64,000 nt of DNA from Microbacterium sp. TPD7012. Its GTDB lineage: Bacteria; Actinomycetota; Actinomycetes; Actinomycetales; Microbacteriaceae. The notes beneath the pieces were generated by a model. It had not been told where the DNA came from, did not search any database, and was given only the letters and a program-made list of their open reading frames with translations. This document shows positions 56,140 through 64,000 of the stretch, piece by piece; position 1 is the first letter of the stretch, and each line of letters begins with the position of its first letter. The position numbers and the translations under genes are program-made. The stretch covers positions 593,543-657,542 of the forward strand of contig NZ_QDFV01000001.1 of the NCBI RefSeq assembly GCF_003075395.1, given 5' to 3'.

Positions 56140-57111
56140 ATGTTCAGACAGATCCTCCGCAACACCGTGCTGCGCCGCATCCTCGCAGCCCTCGGCACGC
56201 TCCTCGGCGTGGCCGTCTTCGTCTTCCTGATGCTGCGCGCCATCCCCGGCGACCAGATCAGCTCGGGCCTCGGCACCGAGGCCGCCGCTCTCACACCCGC
56301 GCAGCGCGCCGCGCTCGAGGCCTACTACGGTCTCGACCAGCCGCTGTTCGTGCAGTTCTTCTCGTGGCTCGGCAACATCTTCACCGGCAACCTCGGCTTC
56401 TCGTCGCGGGCGCAGACCAGCGTGCTCGACCTCACGCTCGCCGCCCTGCCGGTGACCTTCGAGCTCGCGATCTTCTCGATCGTGATCGCCCTCGCCATCG
56501 GCATCCCGCTGGGCATGCTCTCCGCCTCGAAGCCCGACTCGGTCCGCGACGGCTTCGGCCAGGTCGTCGGGCTCGCCGGGCTCTCGATCCCCGCGTTCCT
56601 GCTCGGCACCGCGCTCCTCGCGATCCTGGCCTCCTCGTTCGGGTTCAACCCCAACGGTCAGGGCTTCGTCACGCTGTTCCAGGACCCGCTGCTGAACCTC
56701 CAGCAGATGCTGCTCCCGTCGATCGTCCTCGGCTTCGGCATCGCCGCCCCGATCATGCGGACCACGCGCACCGCGGTGCTGGAGATCCGCGCCAACGACT
56801 TCATCCGCACCGCCCGGGCGAAGGGCGTGCCGCCGCGTCGCCTGCAGATCCGGCACGTGCTGCGCAACGCGCTCGTCCCCATCGTCACCATGACGGGCCT
56901 GCAGTTCGGCTACCTCCTCGGAGGTGCCGTCGTGGTCGAGCAGATCTTCTCGCTTCCCGGCATCGGCCGCCAGGTGCTCCTCGGCATCCAGCAGAAGGAG
57001 TACGCGCTCGTGCAGAGCACCGTGCTGGTGATCGCGCTCGCGTTCGTCATCGTCAACCTGCTCACCGACCTGCTCTACCGGGTCATCGATCCTCGGGTGC
57101 GTGCCGCATGA
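56140..57111 (+). CDS. ABC transporter permease, DppB/OppB type
   Basis: 323 residues, six transmembrane helices. FRQILRNTVLRRILAALGTLLGVAVFVFLMLRAIPGD is the standard N-terminus. The EAA loop is TARAKGVPPRRLQIRHVLRNALVPIVT. VVVEQIFSLPGIGRQVLLGI follows. It pairs with the DppC-type permease, whose ATG overlaps its stop (ATGA). Confidence 0.93.
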   Translation: MFRQILRNTVLRRILAALGTLLGVAVFVFLMLRAIPGDQISSGLGTEAAALTPAQRAALEAYYGLDQPLFVQFFSWLGNIFTGNLGFSSRAQTSVLDLTLAALPVTFELAIFSIVIALAIGIPLGMLSASKPDSVRDGFGQVVGLAGLSIPAFLLGTALLAILASSFGFNPNGQGFVTLFQDPLLNLQQMLLPSIVLGFGIAAPIMRTTRTAVLEIRANDFIRTARAKGVPPRRLQIRHVLRNALVPIVTMTGLQFGYLLGGAVVVEQIFSLPGIGRQVLLGIQQKEYALVQSTVLVIALAFVIVNLLTDLLYRVIDPRVRAA

Positions 57112-57995
57112 CCGACATCTCTCAGACCCCCGCCCTCGCTCCCGGTGGCGGGCGCACGATGGAGCGCGTCCGGCTGCTGCTGCGCAGCAGGAGCGGTCTC
57201 ACCGGGCTCATCATCGTCGTCCTCCTCGGTGTGCTCAGCATCGTCTCGGCATTCGGACTGCTGCCGTTCGACCCGCTCGCGCAGGACCCGCCGTCGCGCC
57301 TGCAGCCGCCCTCGGGCGTGCACTGGTTCGGCACCGATCAGTTCGGCCGCGACGTGTTCTCCCGCGTCGCCGCCGGCGTCGCGAACTCCGCCCTCATCTC
57401 CCTCGTCGCCGTCGCCTTCGCCACGGTCGTCGGCACGGTGTGCGGTCTCGTCGCCGGTTTCTACCGCGGCTTCTCCGACGGTGCCATCACGGCGGTCACG
57501 AACGTGCTGTTCGCGTTCCCGCCGCTGCTGCTCGCGCTCTCGCTGGCCTCGGTCTTCGAGCGCAACTGGTTCACAATCGCCGTCGCCATCGCGATCGTCT
57601 ACGTGCCGATCTTCATCCGCGTGACCCGCGGTCCCGTGCTGTCGCTCCGCGAGGTCGAGTACGTCAAGGCCGCCAAGAGCACCGGGCAGAGCCGGATGGC
57701 CACGATGTTCCGTCACGTGCTTCCGAACATCACGTCGATCATCATCGTGCAGGTGACGCTCTCGCTCTCGTGGGCCGTGCTCACCGAGGCGTCGCTGAGC
57801 TTCCTCGGCCTGGGCACCCCGCCGCCGGCGCCGTCGCTCGGGTCGATGATCTTCGAGGCGCGCACGCTCGTGACGATCGCCCCCTGGACGATGATCGCCC
57901 CGGGTGTGATCGTGGTCCTGCTCGTCGTCGGTCTGAACCTGCTCGGCGACGGACTGCGCGACAGCCTCGACCCGCGGAACAGGGGGAAGCGATGA
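57108..57995 (+). CDS. ABC transporter permease, DppC/OppC type
   Basis: 295 residues. WFGTDQFGRDVFSRVAAGVANS after the first helix, EYVKAAKSTGQSRMATMFRHVLPN as the EAA loop, and LTEASLSFLGLGTPPPAPSLGSM near the end are family hallmarks. Overlaps both neighbours by ATGA, so it is tightly coupled to the DppB-type permease and to murQ. Confidence 0.93.
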   Translation: MTDISQTPALAPGGGRTMERVRLLLRSRSGLTGLIIVVLLGVLSIVSAFGLLPFDPLAQDPPSRLQPPSGVHWFGTDQFGRDVFSRVAAGVANSALISLVAVAFATVVGTVCGLVAGFYRGFSDGAITAVTNVLFAFPPLLLALSLASVFERNWFTIAVAIAIVYVPIFIRVTRGPVLSLREVEYVKAAKSTGQSRMATMFRHVLPNITSIIIVQVTLSLSWAVLTEASLSFLGLGTPPPAPSLGSMIFEARTLVTIAPWTMIAPGVIVVLLVVGLNLLGDGLRDSLDPRNRGKR

Positions 57996-58897
57996 CCCTG
58001 GAGGATCTCGGCGGACTCGCCACCGAGGCGAGCGACCCCCGGTACGCGGAACTCGACCGGATGAGCGTCGACCAGCTCGCGCAGACCATGAACGACGCGG
58101 ATGCGACGGTGCCGGGCGCCGTGCAGCGGGCACTCCCGCAGATCGTGCCGGCCATCGAGGCGACCGCCGAGCACATGGCTCGCGGCGGTCGGCTCGTCTA
58201 CGTGGGCGCCGGCACGCCGGGCCGCATCGGCGTCGTGGACGCCTCGGAGTGCCCGCCGACGTTCAGCACGCCGCCGGAGCTCGTCTTCGCGATCATGGCA
58301 GGCGGACCGGGAGCCATCGTGAACCCGGTCGAGGGCGCGGAGGACGACGCCGACGCCGGCAGCGCCGCGATCGACGAGGCGGGTATCGGCCCGCTCGACA
58401 CCGTGATCGGCATCGCCTCCAGCGGACGCACGCCCTACGTGGTGGCCGCGATCCGGCGCGCGCGGGAGCGCGGCGCACTGACCGTCGGGCTGTCCTGCAA
58501 CACCGGCACCGTGCTCAGTGCGGCGGCGGAGCACGGCATCGAGGTCGAGGTCGGCCCCGAGGTGCTCTCCGGGTCGACGCGTCTCAAGTCGGGTACCGCG
58601 CAGAAGCTGGTGCTCAACATGTTCTCGACCATCGTCATGGTGCGGAACGGCAAGGCCTACGGCAACCTCATGGTCGATCTGAAGGCGACCAACCACAAGC
58701 TCCGCGAGCGCGCCACCCGCATGGTGCAGTCGATCGCGGGCGTCGATCGGGATGCCGCGGTCGGCGCGCTCGAGACGGCGGGCTACGACGTGAAGATCGC
58801 GTCGATCATGCTCCGCCGGGGCGAGGACCTCGCCGCGGCCACCGCACGGATCACCGCCGCCGAGGGCCGGCTGCGGACAGCACTGGAGGAGAACTGA
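57992..58897 (+). CDS. murQ: N-acetylmuramic acid 6-phosphate etherase (MurQ)
   Basis: Cleaves the lactyl ether of MurNAc-6-phosphate, giving GlcNAc-6-phosphate and D-lactate. 301 residues with a SIS domain. LATEASDPRYAELDRMSVDQL at the N-terminus, RLVYVGAGTPGRIGVVDASECPPTF with catalytic Glu86, the second acidic residue in VEGAEDD near 116, GIASSGRTPYV and GSTRLKSGTAQKLVLNM are MurQ signatures. It lies inside the transporter operon, overlapping its neighbours by ATGA upstream and TGATG downstream. Confidence 0.95.
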   Translation: MTLEDLGGLATEASDPRYAELDRMSVDQLAQTMNDADATVPGAVQRALPQIVPAIEATAEHMARGGRLVYVGAGTPGRIGVVDASECPPTFSTPPELVFAIMAGGPGAIVNPVEGAEDDADAGSAAIDEAGIGPLDTVIGIASSGRTPYVVAAIRRARERGALTVGLSCNTGTVLSAAAEHGIEVEVGPEVLSGSTRLKSGTAQKLVLNMFSTIVMVRNGKAYGNLMVDLKATNHKLRERATRMVQSIAGVDRDAAVGALETAGYDVKIASIMLRRGEDLAAATARITAAEGRLRTALEEN

Positions 58898-60090
58898 TGC
58901 GCGTCCTGGGACTCATCTCCGGCACCTCGCACGACGGGATCGATGCATCGGTCGTGGACTTCACGATCGACGGCGATGGGTCGTCGACCCGGGGCGTCGA
59001 CCTCCGCGGGAGCGTGCTCGCCTCGACGAGCGTCCCGTACACCCCCGAGCTGCGCGCCCGGCTGATCGCGGCGCTTCCGCCCGCGCAGACCACGCTCGCC
59101 GAGGTGGCCGAGCTCGACACGCTCATCGGGCAGGCGTTCGCCGAGGTCGCCGCCGACATCTCCGCCGAGGTCGGCGGCGTCGACGCGATCTGCTCGCACG
59201 GACAGACCGTGTACCACTGGGTCGACGGCGCGCATGCGCTCGGAACGCTGCAGATCGGACAGCCCGCCTGGATCGCCGAGCGGGTGGGCGTACCCGTCGT
59301 CTCCGACATCCGCATCCGCGACATCACGGCCGGCGGCCACGGCGCTCCGCTGGTCTCCTTCCTCGACGAGCTGCTGCTGCGCACACACGCCGGCGTCTCG
59401 GCCGCCCTGAACCTGGGCGGCATCTCGAACATGACCGTGGTGCGCCCCGACGGCCTCGTCGCGTACGACATCGGTCCGGCGAACGCGCTCGTCGACGCGG
59501 TCATCGTGGAGCACGGGCTCAACCCGCTCGGCTACGACTACGACGCCCGGATCGCGCGCACGGGCCGCGTGGACGACGCCCTGCTCGCGGCGCTGCTCGC
59601 CGACCCGTACTACGCGCTGACTCCGCCGAAGAGCACGGGCAAGGAGCACTTCCACCTCGGCTACGTGCGCGAGCACCTCGCGGCGCAGGGGCGCGAGATC
59701 GCGGTCGAAGACGTCGTGCGCACCCTCACCGAGCTCACGGTGCAGACCGTCGCCCGCGACGTGGCCGCGGCCGGCATCGAGTTCCTCGCGGTGTCGGGCG
59801 GCGGATGCCGCAATCCGCTGATCCTCGACGGACTCCGCCCCGCTCTGCCGGGCACGCGGGTCGTCCTCGCGGACGAGCTCGGCGCCCCGGCCGACAGCAA
59901 GGAGGCGATCCTCCTCGCGCTGATCGGCTGGTGCACGATGCACGGCGTCTCGGCCATCGTCCCCGGCGGGACCGGGGCCAGGGAGCCGCGCATCCTCGGC
60001 ACGATCACCCCGGGCGCCGGCCCGCTCGTGATGCCGCAGCCGGTCTTCGGCATCGACTCCCTGAGCCTCGCGGAGGCCGCGGCATCGTGA
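58897..60090 (+). CDS. anmK: Anhydro-N-acetylmuramic acid kinase (AnmK)
   Basis: Hydrolyses the 1,6-anhydro bond and phosphorylates anhydro-MurNAc to MurNAc-6-phosphate, the MurQ substrate. 397 residues. GLISGTSHDGIDASVVD at the N-terminus, ICSHGQTVYHW, AERVGVPVVSDIRIRDITAGGHGAPLV, LNLGGISNMT, and FLAVSGGGCRNP are all diagnostic. ATG 58897 lies within TGATG at the murQ stop. Confidence 0.95.
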   Translation: MRVLGLISGTSHDGIDASVVDFTIDGDGSSTRGVDLRGSVLASTSVPYTPELRARLIAALPPAQTTLAEVAELDTLIGQAFAEVAADISAEVGGVDAICSHGQTVYHWVDGAHALGTLQIGQPAWIAERVGVPVVSDIRIRDITAGGHGAPLVSFLDELLLRTHAGVSAALNLGGISNMTVVRPDGLVAYDIGPANALVDAVIVEHGLNPLGYDYDARIARTGRVDDALLAALLADPYYALTPPKSTGKEHFHLGYVREHLAAQGREIAVEDVVRTLTELTVQTVARDVAAAGIEFLAVSGGGCRNPLILDGLRPALPGTRVVLADELGAPADSKEAILLALIGWCTMHGVSAIVPGGTGAREPRILGTITPGAGPLVMPQPVFGIDSLSLAEAAAS

Positions 60091-60575
60091 ACGTCGAGGT
60101 GCGCCCTGCGACCCCGGACGACCTGTCCGGGGTGCTCGGCGTGTTCCTGGGATGCTGGCGAGAGAGCTACCGCGGCATCCTGCCGGCATCCGCGATCGAC
60201 GCCATGACCGATGAGCGCGCGGAGGCGCTGTGGCGACGGGTGCTGGCCGATCCGGTCGGCGAGGTGCTGGTGGCCGCGCGCGACGGCGAGGTCGTCGGTC
60301 TGACCCGCTACGCCGTGAGCGACGGCGAGGCGGCGGTGCACTCCCTGTACGTCTCGCCGCGCACGCACGGCGGCGGGGTCGGCACCGCGCTGCTGTCGGC
60401 CGCCGGCGAGGCGCTCCGCGCGGCCGGAGCGGATGCCGCCACTCTCTGGGTCTTCGCGGCGAACGCACCCTCCATCGGCTTCTACGAGTCCCGCGGCTGG
60501 CATGCCGACGGAGCGACCCGCACCCAGTCCGACTTCGGCGAGCCGGAGCAGCGGATGCGCAGGGAGTGGGCATGA
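60087..60575 (+). CDS. GNAT-family N-acetyltransferase
   Basis: 162 residues. VEVRPATPDDLSGVLGVF at the N-terminus, ESYRGILPA, VHSLYVSPRTHGGGVGTALL as the acetyl-CoA loop, and APSIGFYESRGW near the C-terminus. The GTG start overlaps the anmK stop (GTGA). Acceptor unknown; in this operon an amino sugar or a released amino acid or dipeptide is possible. Confidence 0.88.
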   Translation: MNVEVRPATPDDLSGVLGVFLGCWRESYRGILPASAIDAMTDERAEALWRRVLADPVGEVLVAARDGEVVGLTRYAVSDGEAAVHSLYVSPRTHGGGVGTALLSAAGEALRAAGADAATLWVFAANAPSIGFYESRGWHADGATRTQSDFGEPEQRMRREWA

Positions 60576-61711
60576 GCGTCGTGGAGCGGATGCGCGTGCT
60601 GCGGGTGTCGTCGCCGCTGGTGCGGCCCTTCGTCACGGCGGTGCGCCGCACGGATCGCCTCGACGTCGTGCTCGTCGAGGCGACCGATGCGGACGGCCGC
60701 GTCGGCTGGGGCGAGGCGGCGGTGAGCTGGCGGGTCACGGGGGAGAGCCCGCAGAGCGTCGCCGCCGCCGTCGCCGGTCCGCTCGGCGACATCGTCGGCG
60801 GACGGGGAGCAGGGGACCCCGCGCTGGCCGACGACCTCGCGCGGGCGATCTGGGGGAATGCGGCCGCTCGCAGCGCGGTCGCCTGCGCGGTCGCGGATCT
60901 CGCCGCGCGGCAGCGGGGGCTGTCCGTCGCGGAGGCGCTTCTGGGGAACGGCGCGACGGCGCCGTCGCGCCTCCGCACGGACATGACGCTGTCGACCGCC
61001 GCCCCCGCGGAACTGGCGGAGCAGGCGATCGCGCACGTCGCGGCGGGGTTCGGCTGCCTCAAGATCAAGGCCTCGGCCGATCACGACACCGTGGCGGGGC
61101 TGCGGGCGGTCCGGGCGGCCGTCGGGGCTGAGGTGTCGCTGCGGATCGACGCGAACCAGGCGTGGGACGTCGCGACCGCGATCCGCATCATCCGCACCTG
61201 CGAAGACGAGGGACTCGGCATCGAGCTGGTCGAGCAGCCCGTCGCGGCGCCCGACATCGAGGGCCTTGCGGGGGTCACGGCCGCGGTCGGCACCCCGATC
61301 ATGGCCGATGAGGCGGTGCGCACCGAGAGTGATGTCCGGGTGATCGCCGAACGCGGCGCCGCCGGCCTCGTCAACATCAAGCTCGCCAAGACCGGCGGGC
61401 CGGCCGAGGCCGTCGCCGCGGTCCGCGCCGCTCGGGAGCACGGACTCGGCGTCGTGTTCGGCTGCATGATGGAGTCGCCGGTCGGCGTCACCGCCACCGC
61501 GCACCTCGCCGCGGCCCTGGCCCCCGAGGTCGTGCACGACCTCGACGCGGCGCTCTGGCTCCAGCGGTCGCCCGTCACGGGCGGCATCCGTTCCGAGGCT
61601 GACGTGCTCATGCTCGGAGACGGGTGCGGTCTCGGCATCGACGCGCTCGCGTCCGACGCCGACGCCGATGTCCTCGCCGACATCCGGGTCCACCAGGGGG
61701 TGTGCGCATGA
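60572..61711 (+). CDS. Enolase-superfamily dipeptide epimerase (L-Ala-D/L-Glu epimerase-like)
   Basis: 379 residues. Mandelate-racemase/muconate-lactonising fold with the catalytic KxK in LKIKAS (K164, K166), metal ligands in RIDANQAW (about 191), ELVEQPV and MADEAV, and the opposite base in NIKLAKTGG (about K270). VNIKLAKTGG and CMMESPVG are typical of L-Ala-D/L-Glu epimerases. It would turn the murein dipeptide L-Ala-D-Glu into the usable L-Ala-L-Glu. Overlaps its neighbours by ATGA. Confidence 0.88.
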   Translation: MSVVERMRVLRVSSPLVRPFVTAVRRTDRLDVVLVEATDADGRVGWGEAAVSWRVTGESPQSVAAAVAGPLGDIVGGRGAGDPALADDLARAIWGNAAARSAVACAVADLAARQRGLSVAEALLGNGATAPSRLRTDMTLSTAAPAELAEQAIAHVAAGFGCLKIKASADHDTVAGLRAVRAAVGAEVSLRIDANQAWDVATAIRIIRTCEDEGLGIELVEQPVAAPDIEGLAGVTAAVGTPIMADEAVRTESDVRVIAERGAAGLVNIKLAKTGGPAEAVAAVRAAREHGLGVVFGCMMESPVGVTATAHLAAALAPEVVHDLDAALWLQRSPVTGGIRSEADVLMLGDGCGLGIDALASDADADVLADIRVHQGVCA

Positions 61712-62817
61712 GCGCCGCGCAGGCCGTCGAGGCCGTGATGGCAGAGCGCTCCGCTCCGGCCGGGGTCGTGGTCGGCATCACGTCGCCCGCTGGACGCGAC
61801 GTGGCCGCGGGCGGTCGTGCCGACCTCGCGGGAACGCCGATGACGGTGGAGACCGCCTTCGACATCGCCTCCGTCACCAAGGTGGCCGCGACCACGACGG
61901 CTCTTCTCGGGCTGGTCGGCCGCGGCGAGCTCCGGTTCGACGACCTCGTCTCGCGGTTCCTCCCGGGCACCGCGTGCGCGCCGCAGACGACACTCCGCCA
62001 CCTGCTGCAGCATCGTGCCGGTCTCTGGGAATGGCAGCCGCTCTACCTGGACCCGCGGGACCCGGTCGCCGCCATGGATGCCCTGCCCCTGCGCTACGGA
62101 CTCGACGAGGGGCGCCACTACTCCGATCTCGGCTTCCTGCTGCTCGGCCGCATCGTCGCCGCCGTCACGGGCATGCCGCTCGACGCCGCGGTCCGCGAGC
62201 TCGTGACCGCGCCGCTCGGACTCGACCGCACGGGCTTCGGGCCCGTGGCGCCGCCGGTCGCCTCGACCGCGGTCGGCGACATCGCGGAGCGCCGCATGGT
62301 CGCCACCGGAGAGCCCTACCCGATCCTCACCTCGCGTCGCCATTTCGCCTGGCGCGAGGAGGAGATCACCGGTGCGGCGAATGACGGCAACTGCTTCCAC
62401 GCCTTCGGCGGGATCGCCGGGCACGCGGGACTCTTCAGCACCGCCGACGACCTGCTCGCCTTCGGCGCCGCCCTCGCCGCTCCCGGGCAGCACGCCGATC
62501 TGTGGAATCCGGATGCCGTCGCCGACCTGTTCCGCGACGGACCCGACCCCGGCCAGGCGCTCGGCTGGCGCAGCGACACGGTGCGGGTCGACGGCCACGA
62601 GCAGCGGATGCTGTGGCACCCCGGCTTCACCGGCTGCGCCCTCGGCATCATCCCCGGCGCATCGACCGCCGTCGTGATGCTCGGCAACCGCCTCCTCGCG
62701 GCCGAGCCTGCCACGACAGAGACCCTGTGGCGATCGGCGCTCCCCGCACTCCTGGGCGACCAGGCATCCCGTGACACCGCGACTTCCCGTGAAACCGAAG
62801 GAACGAGAACACCATGA
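61708..62817 (+). CDS. Beta-lactamase-fold serine hydrolase, candidate MurNAc-L-Ala amidase
   Basis: 369 residues. Nucleophile motif SVTK at 55-58, Tyr motif in GRHYSDLGFLLLG (about Y139) and HPGFTG near residue 300 replacing the KTG triad. No signal peptide, so cytoplasmic. Class C-type fold proteins of this sort include B. subtilis AmiE (YbbE), encoded with murQ and nagZ, which removes peptide from MurNAc. The same role would fit here, upstream of AnmK, MurQ and the dipeptide epimerase. An esterase or D-aminopeptidase role is the alternative. Confidence 0.82.
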   Translation: MSAAQAVEAVMAERSAPAGVVVGITSPAGRDVAAGGRADLAGTPMTVETAFDIASVTKVAATTTALLGLVGRGELRFDDLVSRFLPGTACAPQTTLRHLLQHRAGLWEWQPLYLDPRDPVAAMDALPLRYGLDEGRHYSDLGFLLLGRIVAAVTGMPLDAAVRELVTAPLGLDRTGFGPVAPPVASTAVGDIAERRMVATGEPYPILTSRRHFAWREEEITGAANDGNCFHAFGGIAGHAGLFSTADDLLAFGAALAAPGQHADLWNPDAVADLFRDGPDPGQALGWRSDTVRVDGHEQRMLWHPGFTGCALGIIPGASTAVVMLGNRLLAAEPATTETLWRSALPALLGDQASRDTATSRETEGTRTP

Positions 62818-64000
62818 GCAACACCGAGCCCGTGCTGAGCATCAAGGGCCTCGCGGTCGCCTTCCGGACCGGCTCCGAGCTGGTCACCGCGATCAGCGAC
62901 GTCAGCATCGACGTCGCCGCGGGAGAGACGGTCGCCGTGGTGGGCGAGTCCGGATCCGGGAAGTCCACGACGGCCGCGGCCGTCAACCGGCTCCTCCCGG
63001 ACAACGGGGTGATCACCGCCGGCAGCATCCGCTTCGACGGGCGCGAGCTCACCGAGCTGGGCGAGAACGCGATGATCTCGCTGCGCGGCGCGGGGATCGG
63101 CCTCGTCCCGCAGGACCCGATGTCGAACCTCGACCCGCTCATGCGGGTCGGAGATCAGATAGGCGAGGCTCTCGAGGTGCACGGCCGCACCACGGGCGAC
63201 GCCACGACGGCCCGCGTCGTCGAGCTGCTCGAGATGGTGGGGATCGCGGATGCCGCGAACCGCGCGCGCCAGTACCCGCACGAGTTCTCCGGCGGCATGC
63301 GCCAGCGCGTGCTGATCGCCATGGGGCTCGCCTGCACGCCCCGGCTGCTCATCGCCGACGAGCCGACCTCCGCGCTGGACGTCACCGTGCAGCGCCGCAT
63401 CCTCGATCAGCTCGACGAGCTGACCGACGAGCTCGGCACGGCCGTCTTCCTCATCACGCACGACCTGGCGCTCGCCGCGGAGCGGGCGGACCGCATCGTC
63501 GTGATGTTCCGCGGGAAGATCGTCGAAGAGGGCACCTCCGCGGAGGTGCTCGGCAACCCGCAGCACGAGTACACCCGGCAGCTCCTCGCCGCAGCCCCCA
63601 GCCTCGCGTCGCGCCGCGATCCGCTCCCGCTCCGCGAGACGGTCGCGTCGGAGACGCCGTTCGTCGAGGTGCGCGACCTCCGCAAGGAGTTCGCGCTGCG
63701 CTCGCCGAAGCCGGGGGAGCCGCAGACCTTCACCGCCGTCGACGGCGTGAGCTTCTCGATCCGCCGCGGCACGACCGTGTCGATCGTGGGGGAGTCGGGC
63801 TCGGGCAAGTCGACGACCGCGAACATGGTGCTGGGACTCGAGGACGTCACTTCGGGATCGATCCTGTTCGACGGTCTCGACCTGACCGGTCTGCGGCGCA
63901 AGGAGCTCTTCGCCCTGCGGCGGCGCGTCCAGCCGGTGTTCCAGAACCCCTACGCGTCGCTCGACCCGCGGTACACGGTCGAGCAGTCGATCGCGGAACC
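62814..64000 (+). CDS. Fused double ATPase of the peptide ABC transporter (3' end outside window)
   Basis: 395 codons visible. The first ABC domain (1-265) has GESGSGKST near 44, [17 protein letters not shown] and [14 protein letters not shown]. The second begins near 283 ([11 protein letters not shown]) with GESGSGKST near 327 and [17 protein letters not shown], and the window ends before its signature. This DppD-DppF fusion supplies energy to the two permeases seven genes upstream. It overlaps the hydrolase gene by ATGA. The open frame runs to the last base. Confidence 0.93.
   Translation, partial: MSNTEPVLSIKGLAVAFRTGSELVTAISDVSIDVAAGETVAVVGESGSGKSTTAAAVNRLLPDNGVITAGSIRFDGRELTELGENAMISLRGAGIGLVPQDPMSNLDPLMRVGDQIGEALEVHGRTTGDATTARVVELLEMVGIADAANRARQYPHEFSGGMRQRVLIAMGLACTPRLLIADEPTSALDVTVQRRILDQLDELTDELGTAVFLITHDLALAAERADRIVVMFRGKIVEEGTSAEVLGNPQHEYTRQLLAAAPSLASRRDPLPLRETVASETPFVEVRDLRKEFALRSPKPGEPQTFTAVDGVSFSIRRGTTVSIVGESGSGKSTTANMVLGLEDVTSGSILFDGLDLTGLRRKELFALRRRVQPVFQNPYASLDPRYTVEQSIAE

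Overview
The window is a high-GC chromosome segment, gene-dense on both strands, with many ATGA/GTGA stop-start overlaps, GTG starts and the GATGCC/GGATGCC-rich codon usage seen in Microbacteriaceae. A homodimeric pyruvate dehydrogenase E1, an N-domain-less ClpB under an HspR-type operator, a LAxTG sorting signal and an actinobacterial-type PutA all fit a Microbacterium-like actinobacterium. I saw no rRNA, tRNA or CRISPR array.

1-19.6 kb, central and purine-carbon metabolism. A short-chain dehydrogenase (cut by the window start) diverges from aceE. An IclR-type regulator then diverges from a malic enzyme - DUF6986 aldolase-like - ureidoglycine aminohydrolase (allE) operon. Next come hyi-garR-gcl-glxK-allB (glyoxylate to 2-phosphoglycerate, plus allantoinase), an HspR-type controlled clpB, and an 8-oxoguanine deaminase / NCS2 purine permease operon. 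Related 15-bp operator-like sites (WTCCRNNNTNNGRAA) sit in front of the malic enzyme, hyi and deaminase genes. They suggest one regulon that imports purines, opens the ureide ring and routes glyoxylate to glycerate and pyruvate.

19.6-34.3 kb, nitrogen transport and catabolism. It holds two APC permeases, an acetamidase/formamidase, a prolyl-aminopeptidase-like hydrolase with a divergent GntR/FadR regulator, a short UvrA-like protein, a nitroreductase, a glycosyltransferase, and a LysR regulator divergent from putA. putA carries an in-frame REP-like insert.

34.3-41.9 kb, envelope response. It holds an ABC-2 exporter, an alpha/beta hydrolase, a BenE-type permease, a methyltransferase and a NarL-type two-component system. 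An 18-bp motif lies at the same distance from the -10 box in the exporter and sensor-kinase promoters. A RibD/DHFR-like reductase follows.

41.9-46.7 kb, accessory region. A 1.28-kb lower-GC insert lies between two copies of the 3' end of the reductase gene. It holds a lipoprotein, a decayed Rhs fragment and a frameshifted membrane protein. A LANTG-anchored surface protein, two unrecognised overlapping genes and a HAD phosphatase follow.

46.7-54.4 kb: exonuclease III, malate synthase G with a GlcG-like partner, leaderless pyrE, a ROK kinase, a coiled-coil membrane protein with 33-nt repeats, an MFS transporter and an RpiR/SIS regulator.

54.5-64 kb: one tight operon for uptake and catabolism of peptidoglycan fragments. 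It runs from a peptide-class binding lipoprotein through two permeases, MurQ, AnmK, an acetyltransferase, a dipeptide epimerase and a serine amidase/esterase-like enzyme to a fused double ATPase that leaves the window.
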